DNA of 64,000 nt, taken from the NCBI RefSeq assembly GCF_004005865.1, contig NZ_SACN01000006.1:123948-187947 (forward strand), in the 5' to 3' direction. The stretch is from Sphingomonas crocodyli (GTDB lineage: Bacteria; Pseudomonadota; Alphaproteobacteria; Sphingomonadales; Sphingomonadaceae). A program made the translations under genes and the position numbers. Below the pieces are notes generated by a model, which was given only the letters and a program-made list of their open reading frames with translations, made no database searches and had not been told where the DNA came from. The first letter of the stretch is position 1, and each line of letters opens with the position of its first letter. Shown here piece by piece: positions 1 to 8,692 of this stretch.

Positions 1-810
1 AAGGACGATCAACCGCGTAGGAAACGACCGGAAGCCCGCCCCGTCCGTGTCGCCGCGACCTCCCTGCCTGCAGATTTCGCGCAATCCGTCCTGATCGAAG
101 CGCAACCTTCGGAGGCACCACCCGTCCCCAGCCTTCCGCTCCCGCCCCTCCCGGCCGCCACACCCGGCAGCACGCGCTGGCACGGTTCGGCGTGGCTGTT
201 CGCGCGCGACGGCGGCGGGGTCGATCTGGCGCGCTTCGGGCAGCTTGGTGGATCGCAGGCCGGCGCGCGCCTCGCATGGCGGGTCGACGGTAGCGGGCGC
301 ATCCCCGTCTCGATCGCCACGCGCGCTTATGCCCCACTCAGCACGCGCAGCGGCGCGGAGGGCGCGATCGGGATCGAGATCGAGCCGATCCGCCGCGCGG
401 CCCTGCGCCTGAGCGTCGAGCGGCGCTTCGGCGTGACGCGCGGCGGGCGCGACGCCTGGTCCGCTTATGCCGCCGGTGGCCTGTATCGCGAGTTCGGACG
501 AGACATCGTCGCCGATGCCTATGCGCAAGCGGGCATCGTCGGCGCCCGACGGCGCGATCTCTTCGCGGACGGCGCGGTGCGCGCAGGGCGCCGGCTGCGG
601 CTCGGTCGCACGCACAGGCTCATCGTCGGCGCAGGCGCGTGGGGCGCGGCGCAACCGGGGGCGAAGCGGCTCGACGTGGGACCGCGCGTCGCGATCGTCG
701 TTCCGGTCGATCGCACCACGGTCACGCTCGCCAGCGAATATCGCATCCGGGTTGCGGGCGATGCGCGGCCGGGATCGGGCCTCGCCTTGACCCTCGCGAC
801 CGATTTTTAG
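1..810 (+). CDS. C-terminal part of an unknown, possibly outer-membrane beta-barrel protein (5' end outside window)
   Basis: The frame is open from the first base, so the gene starts upstream; 269 codons are visible before the TAG. The visible part opens with a basic and Pro-rich stretch (about residues 35-55). It then has alternating polar/hydrophobic strands rich in Gly, Arg and Tyr, ending in Asp-Phe, which suits an outer-membrane strand terminus. The pattern loosely recalls the C-terminal region of NfrA-type phage-adsorption proteins, but that is only an impression. Its 3' end overlaps the converging smr gene by 4 bp. Function is not assigned. Confidence 0.6.
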   Translation, partial: KDDQPRRKRPEARPVRVAATSLPADFAQSVLIEAQPSEAPPVPSLPLPPLPAATPGSTRWHGSAWLFARDGGGVDLARFGQLGGSQAGARLAWRVDGSGRIPVSIATRAYAPLSTRSGAEGAIGIEIEPIRRAALRLSVERRFGVTRGGRDAWSAYAAGGLYREFGRDIVADAYAQAGIVGARRRDLFADGAVRAGRRLRLGRTHRLIVGAGAWGAAQPGAKRLDVGPRVAIVVPVDRTTVTLASEYRIRVAGDARPGSGLALTLATDF

Positions 811-1385
811 CCGCGCGGGCGGCGCAGGATCAGGTAGAGCGCGCCCGCCCCGCCGTGGCGGGGATGCGCGCCGCGTACGGCTGCGATGCGATCGGCATGC
901 GGGCTGGCCGCGATCCAGCTGTCGACCTCGCCGCGGATCGCGCCGCGCCGGGCGGCGCCATTGCGGCGCTCATCGGCCTCTCGCGGCGGCCGCCCCGTCA
1001 CCAGCAGCAGCACGCGCACCCCATCGGCCAGCGCGTCGCGCAAGCCGGCATCGAAGGCGCGATGCGCGGTCGCCAGCGTATGCCCATGCAGATCGAGCGT
1101 GCGATCGGGCCGGGCCAATCCTTTCAGCAGCCGCCGGTCCCAGCCGCCGTCGAGCCCGTCTATCGTCAGGTCGCGCGGCGGCAGCGGCTTAGGCGTCACC
1201 GCCCGAACCGGCGGCACGCGCCCCTTAGGCGCTTTGGCGATGATCGCGGGAGCAACCGAGGGATCGGCCAGCACCGGCGTCGGGCGCGGCAAGGCGCGCT
1301 TGCGGATCGGCCGGACGGTTTCGGTCACGCGCTCCCAGAGCGCGGCCTCCTCGGGTTCGAGATCAGGACCGCGCCTGCGCGGCAC
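807..1385 (-). CDS. Smr/MutS2-domain putative nuclease
   Basis: This is a 192-residue protein with a basic, Pro-rich N-terminal half and a C-terminal Smr domain. The signature LDLHGHT is at residues 97-103 and a TGRP turn near 130-133 corresponds to the family's TGxG region. Smr domains of this type are known or suspected nicking or RNA-cleaving nucleases; the substrate here is unknown. The start codon lies inside the 3' end of mltA (23-bp overlap), making it the last gene of the Tim44-mltA-smr operon. It also touches the converging gene at 807-810. Confidence 0.85.
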   Translation of the reverse strand: MPRRRGPDLEPEEAALWERVTETVRPIRKRALPRPTPVLADPSVAPAIIAKAPKGRVPPVRAVTPKPLPPRDLTIDGLDGGWDRRLLKGLARPDRTLDLHGHTLATAHRAFDAGLRDALADGVRVLLLVTGRPPREADERRNGAARRGAIRGEVDSWIAASPHADRIAAVRGAHPRHGGAGALYLILRRPRG

Positions 1386-2598
1386 CCGCGGCCTCCAGCC
1401 GATCGACCGACGCGCGCGGCAGCAGCAGCCACGCCTTGCCGCGCCCGCTCATCCCGCCCGCGATCCGGCGCGCATCGTCGCCCGCGCCCCAGAAGGTGTC
1501 GAAACGGTTCGCGCCCTTGATGGCGCCGCCCGTATCCTGCGCGACCCACAGCCCGTTCGCCTCGGTGCGATCGAGCGACAGCACGACGGGCGCGCCCAGC
1601 GGAATGAAGGCCGGATCGGCGGCCACCGTCGTCCGCCCCGTCACCGCGACATTGAGCGCGCCGAGCGGGCCGGGGCCGGTGAGTTCGCGAAAGAAGACGA
1701 AGCTCTTATTCTCGCGCATGATCGCGTCGCCTTCGGCCGGGTGCGCGCGCAGCCACGCCATCACGCCCTGCATCGAAAGCTCGCCGGGGCCGAGCAGCCC
1801 GCGGTCGCGCATCAGCTTGCCGATGCCGACATATTCGCGGCCATTCTGCCCGTCATAACCGATGCGGATCACGCTGCCGTCGGGCTGGCGCAACCGCCCC
1901 GAACCCTGCACCTGCAGGAAGAAGAACTCGACCGCGTCGGCGGCATAGCCGATCTCCAGCCCGCGCCCCTTCAGCGCCCCATCCTCGATCGCGCCGCGAT
2001 CATGATAGGGGATCAGCTTGCCGTTCTGCACGCGGCCGCGGATCTTCTTGCCCTTCAGATCGGGATAGAAATCGCCCAGATCGCCTTCGACCAGATCGGA
2101 CGGCTTCTTATAGACCGGCACCTCATAACCCAGGCGCGGCTCTCGCGATCCGGCGATCTCCGGCTCATAATAGCCGGTGGCGAAAGCCTGTCCGTCGCCG
2201 ACCGAAATCGTCTGGAACTGCGCGGTGAAGAAGCCGGCGGCATCGCTGTCGGGCCATCCGGTCGCGGCCGCGCACGCGCCATTCCAGTCGCCCGAACGGG
2301 TCAGCCCGCTCGCATCGGTGCGCCGCATCAGCGCGGGGCACGACAGGCGGAAGGCGGTAAGCGCGGCGCTGGCCGAAGCCGGCGTCACGCCCAGTTGCGC
2401 ATAAGCCGGTCCGCGCGAAATGCCGGCGGCGGCGGCCGTCGTCGGCTTGGCCGGGGCCGTCGGCGCGGGGGCGGGCTTCGGCGCGGGCTGCGCATGGTGA
2501 GTCGGCGCGTGCGTGGGTGCACCCGGCTGGGGCACGACAGTCGCGCAGGCGGAGAGCGTCGCGAGGCCCGCGACGCTCAGACAAAAGCGGCGGATCAC
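1363..2598 (-). CDS. mltA: Membrane-bound lytic murein transglycosylase A (lipoprotein)
   Basis: This 411-residue protein has a lipoprotein signal ending in LSAC near residue 18, then an Ala/Pro-rich linker (about 25-60). The MltA barrel and the 3D domain follow. The 3D part contains QDTGGAIKG with the conserved Asp, followed by the R-x-D-x-F-W-G-x-G segment near the C terminus. MltA cleaves the MurNAc-GlcNAc bond of peptidoglycan, releasing 1,6-anhydro sugars. Released sugars could feed the AmgK/MurU recycling route encoded near 48 kb. The start overlaps the upstream Tim44 gene by 4 bp, which indicates translational coupling. Confidence 0.93.
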   Translation of the reverse strand: MIRRFCLSVAGLATLSACATVVPQPGAPTHAPTHHAQPAPKPAPAPTAPAKPTTAAAAGISRGPAYAQLGVTPASASAALTAFRLSCPALMRRTDASGLTRSGDWNGACAAATGWPDSDAAGFFTAQFQTISVGDGQAFATGYYEPEIAGSREPRLGYEVPVYKKPSDLVEGDLGDFYPDLKGKKIRGRVQNGKLIPYHDRGAIEDGALKGRGLEIGYAADAVEFFFLQVQGSGRLRQPDGSVIRIGYDGQNGREYVGIGKLMRDRGLLGPGELSMQGVMAWLRAHPAEGDAIMRENKSFVFFRELTGPGPLGALNVAVTGRTTVAADPAFIPLGAPVVLSLDRTEANGLWVAQDTGGAIKGANRFDTFWGAGDDARRIAGGMSGRGKAWLLLPRASVDRLEAAGAAQARS

Positions 2599-3257
2599 GC
2601 GGCCTCGTCGGTTTCGATCAGCACCCAGTTGGGATCGTCCGACTTCACTTCGCGCGCGAAGGTCCAGACGTCGTGGGTCGGCACGGCATCGGTCAGCGAA
2701 CCGGCGATGACAGTACCTTCGGTGTCGCGCGTCACGGCCGCGATATCGGCTTCGAAACGCACGGTGATGCTCGCCTGACGGCCGCTGAGCGCCGCCTGCT
2801 CGATCACGGCGTTTTCGATCGTGACCAGCCGGTTGTCGAGCTTCTGCCCGGCTTCCTTGCGCTGCGCGATCGCATCGGCAAACGCCTCATACACCGAATC
2901 GCCCGTCAGGTTGCGCAGCGTATCCAGATCCTCGTTCCAATAGGCTTCGAGGATCATGCGATAGGCCGAACGCGCGCCTTCGACGAAGTGCGCCGGATCG
3001 AAATGGGATTCGGCCGACTGGATGGCGCGCAGGCCGGTTTCGGCGCGCGGCTCGACCAGTGCGGGGCGACCCGGAGCGGTCGGCGCAGCCGCGTCGGGCA
3101 GCGAACGGCCCGCCGCGATCGGCGCGGGTGCGGCCTCGGCGGGGCGCGCAATGGTCTGCTCATGGCCGGTACGGCGGCCCAGCACGCTCCACAGGCGGAA
3201 CGCGACGAACAGAAACACCATCGCGAGAATGACTATCGTGGCCACCAGTCCTCCCAT
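2595..3257 (-). CDS. Tim44/TimA-like domain membrane protein
   Basis: The protein has 220 residues: one N-terminal transmembrane helix (about 3-20), a Pro/Ala-rich linker (about 35-75) and a C-terminal Tim44-like domain (about 80-220). The Tim44 region includes the stretch around AYWNEDLDTLRNLT. Proteins of this type are the alphaproteobacterial relatives of mitochondrial Tim44/MBA1 and are membrane tethered. Their bacterial partner is not established. It is divergent from secB and is the first gene of the Tim44-mltA-smr operon, an order common in this bacterial class. Confidence 0.88.
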   Translation of the reverse strand: MGGLVATIVILAMVFLFVAFRLWSVLGRRTGHEQTIARPAEAAPAPIAAGRSLPDAAAPTAPGRPALVEPRAETGLRAIQSAESHFDPAHFVEGARSAYRMILEAYWNEDLDTLRNLTGDSVYEAFADAIAQRKEAGQKLDNRLVTIENAVIEQAALSGRQASITVRFEADIAAVTRDTEGTVIAGSLTDAVPTHDVWTFAREVKSDDPNWVLIETDEAA

Positions 3258-3416
3258 GCGCCAACGGGGCGCGAAATCACGAGCCTACATAGGAGCAACT
3301 GTCCCGACTTTCAAATGGCGCGCGCCATTGCCCCGCCGCCTGCGCTTTGCTAGGCGCGGGCGCCATCGCCGGGCCACGCGCCCGGCCACCAAATCAACAT
3401 GGGCAGGAATCGAATA

Positions 3417-3929
3417 ATGGCCGACGAACAGGGCGCGGATCAGGGCGCCGAAGCGACGTTCCCCAACGGTGCGGATAACGAGCCGCAGGTGATGATGATC
3501 GCGCAGTACGTGAAGGATCTCTCGTTCGAGAACCCGAACTCGCCCGCTATCTATCAGGCGCCCGAACAGCCCAAGATCGACGTGCAGTTCAACATCGGTT
3601 CGCAGCAGGCGGCCGACGACGTGTTCGAAGTGATGCTGAAGATCGAGGTTGCGGCCACCTTCGGCGACACGCTCGGCTATGCGGTCGAACTGGTCTATGC
3701 CGGCCTCTTTGGCCTGCGCAACATCCCGGCCGATCAGATGCAGCCCTTCCTCTTCGCCGAAGCGCCGCGCCTGCTGTTCCCCTTCGCGCGCCGCGTGGTT
3801 TCGGATGCGATCCGCGACGGCAATTTCTCGCCGCTGGTGCTCGAGCCGATCGATTTCGGCACGCTCTACCTGCAGCAGGCGGCCCAGCAGGCCGAACTCG
3901 CCACCGCCGAACCGGCGGGCGAGGCCTGA
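3417..3929 (+). CDS. secB: Protein-export chaperone SecB
   Basis: SecB is a cytosolic tetrameric chaperone that keeps preproteins unfolded and hands them to SecA. The product is 170 residues. The family hallmark IAQYVKDLSFENPNSP is near the N terminus, and the C-terminal part is acidic and Ala-rich. I chose ATG 3417 because AGGA at 3405-3408 lies 8 bases upstream; the in-frame ATG at 3399 precedes that ribosome site and would add six residues. It is divergent from the Tim44 gene. A palindromic repeat follows the stop. Confidence 0.95.
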   Translation: MADEQGADQGAEATFPNGADNEPQVMMIAQYVKDLSFENPNSPAIYQAPEQPKIDVQFNIGSQQAADDVFEVMLKIEVAATFGDTLGYAVELVYAGLFGLRNIPADQMQPFLFAEAPRLLFPFARRVVSDAIRDGNFSPLVLEPIDFGTLYLQQAAQQAELATAEPAGEA

Positions 3930-3934
3930 TTGAT

Positions 3935-4055
3935 CCTCCCCGAAGCGGGGAGGGGGACCATGCGCAGCATGGTGGAGGGGGCTGGCCACAAGCGCCTCGC
4001 CCAGCCTCCTGCCCCCTCCACCGCTTCGCGGTCCCCCTCCCCATTCTGGGGAGGA
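3935..4055. repeat. Palindromic intergenic repeat, family A (copy 1)
   Basis: A roughly 120-bp imperfect palindrome fills the gap between secB and murJ. Its outer arms read CCTCCCCG... and ...GGGGAGG. It has inner C-rich/G-rich arms (CCCCCTCC and GGAGGGGG) and small central hairpins. Similar elements occur at 14789-14910, 44135-44261 and 53633-53757. No reading frame is convincing in it. Transcribed as RNA it would form a long hairpin between two co-directional genes, which may uncouple secB from murJ. Confidence 0.85.
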
Positions 4056-4063
4056 TTTAAGAT

Positions 4064-5641
4064 ATGAACCTGCTCCGCGCCTCGGCCACGATCGGCGGGC
4101 TGACGCTGGTCAGCCGCGTGCTCGGCTTCCTGCGCGACATGCTGATGGCGCGGTTTGTGGGTGCGGGCTTCGCCTCGGACGCTTTCCTGATCGCGTGGCG
4201 CCTGCCCAATCTGTTTCGCGCTTTGTTCGCGGAAGGCGCCTTTTCCGCCGCCTTCGTGCCGATGTTCAATCGCACGGTCGCGGAAGGCGACAAGGAGAAT
4301 GAGGGCACCGGCCTCGCCGCGGGCATCCGCTTTGCGGAGGATGTGCTCTCGGTCCTGCTGCCGATCCTGATCGTCTTCACGGTCATCATGATGCTGGCGG
4401 CCGGGCCGATCGTCTATGCGATGACCGGCGGCTTCCCTGATGGCGGCCCCGAAAAGTTCGCGCTGGCGACCCAATATACGCGGATCACCTTCCCCTATCT
4501 GATGCTGATCAGCCTGGTGTCGCTGCTCGGCGGCATCCTCAATTCGCTCAACCGTTTCTGGGTGAATGCGGCCGCCCCGATCCTGCTCAACATCTGCCTG
4601 ATCGTCGGCCTGCTGTTCTTCCGCGGGGCTAGCGATGTCGAAACCGCCCGGACGCAGGCGATCGCCGTCACCGTATCCGGCGGGCTCCAGCTCGCCTGGC
4701 TGATCCTCGCCTGCTGGCAGGCGGGCGTCCGCCTGCGCATCCGCCTGCCGCGCGTCAGCCCGGAGGTGAAGCGGCTCCTCAAACTCATCGGTCCGGCAGC
4801 GCTGGGCGCGGGCGCGGTGCAGTTCAACCTGCTGATCTCGACCACGCTCGCCGCGCGCTTCCTGCCCGAAGGGTCGGTGTCGTACCTCTATTATGCCGAT
4901 CGACTGAATCAGCTCCCGCTCGGCCTGATCGGGATCGGCGTGGGCACCGCGATGCTGCCCAGCCTCTCGCGCCAGATCGGCGGCGGCGACCACAAGGCCG
5001 CGCTCGATACGCAGAATCGCGCGATCGAACTCGTCCTGCTCCTCACCCTCCCCGCGACCGCCGCTTTGATGGTCTCGGCAATGCCGCTGATCCGCGCCCT
5101 GCTCCAGCACGGCGTGTTCACCGCCGCCGACACGATCGCCAGCGCCCAGGCGCTCGCCGCCTTCTCGATCGGCCTGCCCGCCTACGTCCTGATCAAGGTG
5201 CTGACCCCCGGCTTCTACGCGCGGGCGGACACCAAGACGCCGGTGCGGATCGCCCTGGTCGCGATGCTGGTGAACCTGATCCTCAACCTCGTCCTGATCT
5301 GGCCGCTCGGCCATGTCGGCCTCGCGCTCTCGACCGCGATCTCGGCCTGGGTGAACGCGATCCTGCTCTACGCGACACTACGCAAGCGCGACCATTTCGC
5401 GATCGACGGCCGCCTGCGCCACACCGGCCTGCGCCTGCTCGCCGCGACCGCGTTGCTCACCGGCATGCTCCTGATCGCCAACCCGTTCGTCGATCCGTGG
5501 ACCGGCCGCAGCCTGATCGAGCGCGTGATCGCCCTCTCCCTCCTGATCGGCGCGGCGTTCATCGTCTATTTCGGCGCGGTATTCGCGCTGGGCGCCTACA
5601 AGCTGTCGACGCTCAAGGGGCAGCTGCGCCGACGGCGCTAA
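4064..5641 (+). CDS. murJ: Lipid II flippase MurJ
   Basis: This is a 525-residue polytopic membrane protein of the MOP/MviN family with about 13-14 hydrophobic segments. The N-terminal signature is typical (LVSRVLGFLRDMLMARFVG near residues 13-31). The family stretch FNRTVAEG near 65-75 and the RFLPEGSVSYLYYADRLNQLPLGL region are also present. MurJ flips lipid II across the inner membrane for peptidoglycan synthesis. It lies directly before trpS apart from the inserted methyltransferase pair, matching the usual sphingomonad secB-murJ-trpS order. Confidence 0.95.
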   Translation: MNLLRASATIGGLTLVSRVLGFLRDMLMARFVGAGFASDAFLIAWRLPNLFRALFAEGAFSAAFVPMFNRTVAEGDKENEGTGLAAGIRFAEDVLSVLLPILIVFTVIMMLAAGPIVYAMTGGFPDGGPEKFALATQYTRITFPYLMLISLVSLLGGILNSLNRFWVNAAAPILLNICLIVGLLFFRGASDVETARTQAIAVTVSGGLQLAWLILACWQAGVRLRIRLPRVSPEVKRLLKLIGPAALGAGAVQFNLLISTTLAARFLPEGSVSYLYYADRLNQLPLGLIGIGVGTAMLPSLSRQIGGGDHKAALDTQNRAIELVLLLTLPATAALMVSAMPLIRALLQHGVFTAADTIASAQALAAFSIGLPAYVLIKVLTPGFYARADTKTPVRIALVAMLVNLILNLVLIWPLGHVGLALSTAISAWVNAILLYATLRKRDHFAIDGRLRHTGLRLLAATALLTGMLLIANPFVDPWTGRSLIERVIALSLLIGAAFIVYFGAVFALGAYKLSTLKGQLRRRR

Positions 5642-5645
5642 GCTT

Positions 5646-6383
5646 TCACTTCTCCATCACCACGATCGCGCTGCGCGTCAGATCGGGGCGCAGCGCCATC
5701 ATCAGCGCCTTATACGCCCGGTAGATCGCCCGCTTGGGGTTCAGCGGCGCGCGGCGCGACATGTAGAAGATCTTGCGCACATCGTCGGGCATCGGAAAGA
5801 CGTGGGCGTCGCGGAAGCCGACTTCGCGCCCCGCGCGGATGATCAGATGCGGCGGCATGTCGCGTTCGTTGACGCCGAACTGCCGCATCGCCTCGATCGA
5901 ATGGGGCATCGCGGCATGCCCCTCGCCCGGCTCATGCGTGATCAGGATGCCGCCGGGCTTCAGCGCGCGATAGGCGGATCGGATCGCCGCAACCTCATCA
6001 TCCGCATGATGCAGGCAATCGAAGAAGATCGCGGCGTCGAATTCCCCGTCGAAGGGCAATGTCTCATAATCGCTCTGCACGAACCGCAGATCGAGCGGAT
6101 CGGGGCTGCGATCGCGATTTTCCTCGGCCAGCGCGACCATGTCGGGCGCGATATCCTGCCCGACCACCGCATAGCCGCGCATCGCGAGGAATTTGCTCGT
6201 CCAGCCGCCCCCACATCCCAGATCGAGGATGCGCGCGGGCGGCGGGGGCAATTGCTCCATGATGAAGCCCATCGACGCCAGCAGCGCCCAGCTGTCCGGA
6301 TCGGCGAAGGGCTTGCGGAGCGAGTGCAGGCGCCCGTTTTCACCCGTCTTGCTCAGATAATCGCGCTCGGCATCCTTCGTCAT
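5646..6383 (-). CDS. Class I SAM-dependent methyltransferase (paralogue 1)
   Basis: The product has 245 residues with a Rossmann-type methyltransferase core. Motif I (ILDLGCGGGW) is near residues 49-58, an acidic motif II follows, and FFDCLHHADDE is near motif IV. The stretch LKPGGILITHEPGEGH follows. The substrate is unknown. The next minus-strand gene encodes a protein of the same length that matches it along the whole chain, including RDMPPHLIIRAG, so the pair looks like a tandem duplication. The 3' end converges on murJ with a 4-bp gap. Confidence 0.88.
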   Translation of the reverse strand: MTKDAERDYLSKTGENGRLHSLRKPFADPDSWALLASMGFIMEQLPPPPARILDLGCGGGWTSKFLAMRGYAVVGQDIAPDMVALAEENRDRSPDPLDLRFVQSDYETLPFDGEFDAAIFFDCLHHADDEVAAIRSAYRALKPGGILITHEPGEGHAAMPHSIEAMRQFGVNERDMPPHLIIRAGREVGFRDAHVFPMPDDVRKIFYMSRRAPLNPKRAIYRAYKALMMALRPDLTRSAIVVMEK

Positions 6384-6442
6384 CGCCCCGCCCTATAGCG
6401 ATCCCGCGCCGAAATCGAAGCGGGATCGCGTCACCGGCGGCG

Positions 6443-7180
6443 CTATTTCCGCAGCAGCATGATCGCGCCATTCTTCCGGCTGGGCCGCAACGCCAGCCGC
6501 GCGCCCTTGAACGCCAGCTTGGGCGCCAGCCTGCCGAAGATGCGCGGCGTGCGCGGGCGGAAGAATATGTCCTTCATCTCCTCCGGCGCCGGGAATACCC
6601 GATAGCTTGTGAAGCCCACCTCCAGCCCGCGCCGAATGATCAGATGCGGCGGCATATCCCGCTCGGTAACGCCATATTCCTCGACAGCCGCGATCGACCA
6701 GGGCGCCTCGCTATGCCCCTCCCCCGGTTCGCGCGTCATCAAGATGCCGCCGGGTTTCAGCGCACGATAAGCCGATCGGATCGCCGCCAGCTCGTCTTCG
6801 GCGTGATGAAGCGAGTCGATGAAGAAGGCCGCATCGAACTCATTCTCTAACGCCAGCGATTCATAGTCGCTGACGATGAAGTTGAGATCGAGCGGGACAG
6901 GATTGCGATCGCGCCCTTCCTCCCCGATGCGCACCATATCCGCGCAGATGTCCTGACCCGTGACCGAATAGCCGCGCTGCGCGAAGAAGCGGCTGCTCCA
7001 CCCCCCGCCGCACCCCAGGTCGAGTATCCGCGCGGGCGGTTCGGGCAACTGGCTCATCATGAAGCCCATCGTGACGAGGTTGCTCCAACACCCCGGCTCG
7101 GAAAACGGCTTGTTGAGCGAGTGAGCCCACCCCTCCTCGCCCAGTTTTTGCATGAATAGTCGTTCGGCTTCCTTCGTCAT
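6443..7180 (-). CDS. Class I SAM-dependent methyltransferase (paralogue 2)
   Basis: This 245-residue methyltransferase has motif I (ILDLGCGGGW) near residue 52, FFIDSLHHAEDE, and LKPGGILMTREPGEGH. It shares the unusual TERDMPPHLIIR segment with the gene at 5646-6383. The C-terminal tails of the two diverge and are basic (Arg/Lys-rich), ending in a short hydrophobic strand. The genes are 59 bp apart and probably co-transcribed. They separate murJ from trpS, so the pair looks inserted or duplicated within an otherwise conserved neighbourhood. The acceptor substrate is unknown. Confidence 0.88.
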   Translation of the reverse strand: MTKEAERLFMQKLGEEGWAHSLNKPFSEPGCWSNLVTMGFMMSQLPEPPARILDLGCGGGWSSRFFAQRGYSVTGQDICADMVRIGEEGRDRNPVPLDLNFIVSDYESLALENEFDAAFFIDSLHHAEDELAAIRSAYRALKPGGILMTREPGEGHSEAPWSIAAVEEYGVTERDMPPHLIIRRGLEVGFTSYRVFPAPEEMKDIFFRPRTPRIFGRLAPKLAFKGARLALRPSRKNGAIMLLRK

Positions 7181-7335
7181 TTGCGCGATTCCCCCACAGA
7201 TCCTGCCTGTGACGGAGCCGCAACGACACGGCCTTGGCGGTAATCGCGCAAAAACGAAACGAAATCGAATGCGCAGGCCAATGACCCGCCCGGCGCTTGA
7301 CCCCCTCTCCGCCCTGCCGCAAAAGCCCGGCCACT

Positions 7336-8331
7336 ATGACCAAGCGCACAGTCTCGGGCATCCAGCCCACCGGCAACCTGCATCTCGGCAACTATCTCGG
7401 CGCGATCCGGCGTTGGGTGCAGATGCAGGATGAGCCGGGCGAGTGCCTGTTCTTCCTCGCCGATCTGCACGCGATCACGGTTCACAACGATCCGGCCGCG
7501 CTGAAGAACAATATCCGCGAGATGGCCGCCGCGTTGATCGCGTGCGGGATCGATCAGGACAAGGCGATCCTGTTCCGCCAGCGACAGGTACCGGAACATG
7601 CCGAATTGTGCTGGTTGCTGAACGGCACCGCGCGGATCGGCTGGCTCAACCGCATGACCCAGTTCAAGGAAAAGTCGGGCAAGAACCGCGAAGGCGCCTC
7701 GATCGGCCTCTATGCCTATCCGGTGCTGCAGGCCGCCGACGTGCTGCTCTACAACGCAACCCACGTTCCGGTGGGCGAGGACCAGAAGCAGCATCTGGAG
7801 CTGGCGCGCGACATCGCGACCAAGTTCAATACCGATTTCGGGGTCGAGCTGTTCACCCTGCCCGAACCCGTCATCGGCGGCCCGGCGGCGCGCGTGATGA
7901 GCCTGCGTGACGGCGCGGCCAAGATGTCCAAGTCCGATCCTTCGGACGCGAGCCGCATCAACCTGACCGACGATGTCGACACGATCATGGCGAAGGTCCG
8001 TAAGGCCAAGACCGATCCCGAACCGCTGCCGTCCGAGATCGAAGGGCTGGCCGAGCGCCCCGAGGCGCGCAACTTGGTCGGCATCTACGCCGCGATGACC
8101 GACACGACGCCGGCTGCGGTGCTGGCGCAGTTCGGCGGCCAGGGTTTTGGCGCGTTCAAGCCGGCGCTGGGCGAATTGCTGGTCGAAAAGCTCGGCCCGA
8201 TCGCGGCGCGGCTCGCCGATCTCAAGGCGAACCCTGACGAACTCGACGCGATCCTGCTCAAGGGCGCGGAAAAGGCGCAGGCCCTGGCCGAGCCGACGCT
8301 CAAGGCCGCCTACGAAGCTATGGGGCTGTAG
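7336..8331 (+). CDS. trpS: Tryptophanyl-tRNA synthetase
   Basis: This class Ic aminoacyl-tRNA synthetase charges tRNA-Trp. It has 331 residues, a usual bacterial length. The HIGH-type motif [12 protein letters not shown] is near residues 11-22 and the KMSKS motif ([10 protein letters not shown]) is near 195-204. I chose ATG 7336 because the family begins close to the HIGH motif; an ATG at 7297 would add 13 unconserved residues. Its stop overlaps the converging DUF1801 gene by 14 bp. Confidence 0.96.
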   Translation: MTKRTVSGIQPTGNLHLGNYLGAIRRWVQMQDEPGECLFFLADLHAITVHNDPAALKNNIREMAAALIACGIDQDKAILFRQRQVPEHAELCWLLNGTARIGWLNRMTQFKEKSGKNREGASIGLYAYPVLQAADVLLYNATHVPVGEDQKQHLELARDIATKFNTDFGVELFTLPEPVIGGPAARVMSLRDGAAKMSKSDPSDASRINLTDDVDTIMAKVRKAKTDPEPLPSEIEGLAERPEARNLVGIYAAMTDTTPAAVLAQFGGQGFGAFKPALGELLVEKLGPIAARLADLKANPDELDAILLKGAEKAQALAEPTLKAAYEAMGL

Positions 8332-8692
8332 CGTCGATCCAGCGGGCGCATAAAGCGCAGAGTGCTTCGGCCTTCGCCGCTACGGCACCCGCATCGGCGA
8401 ACACAGCGACACCCCGATCGGCAGCGGGCCAACGCGCAATACGATCGGGGTCGTCGAACACGAAGCCTGCCATGTCCTTCGCCTTCGCCCCGCGATGAAA
8501 GACGACGCGCACCCCGCCCTTGCGCTCGATACCCAGCGTGATCCGATCGTCACCGCCGTGACAGAAGCTCGGCGCGTTCCACTTGATCCGTTCGGTCAGG
8601 CCATCATGGCATGACGCGATCAGGGTGCGGAGCGCGTCGACGGTGGTCAGCGTATCGACGTCGAGGCTTCGACGAAAAGCCTCGACGTCCAT
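8318..8692 (-). CDS. DUF1801-domain protein
   Basis: This is a 124-residue single-domain protein. The family core is visible as [21 protein letters not shown] (given here as family context; residues about 35-55), followed by [11 protein letters not shown]. Members of this YdhG-like fold have no settled biochemical role. The gene ends one base before the stop end of topA on the same strand and overlaps the trpS 3' end. A second DUF1801 protein lies at 30900-31280. Confidence 0.8.
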   Translation of the reverse strand: MDVEAFRRSLDVDTLTTVDALRTLIASCHDGLTERIKWNAPSFCHGGDDRITLGIERKGGVRVVFHRGAKAKDMAGFVFDDPDRIARWPAADRGVAVFADAGAVAAKAEALCALCARWIDATAP

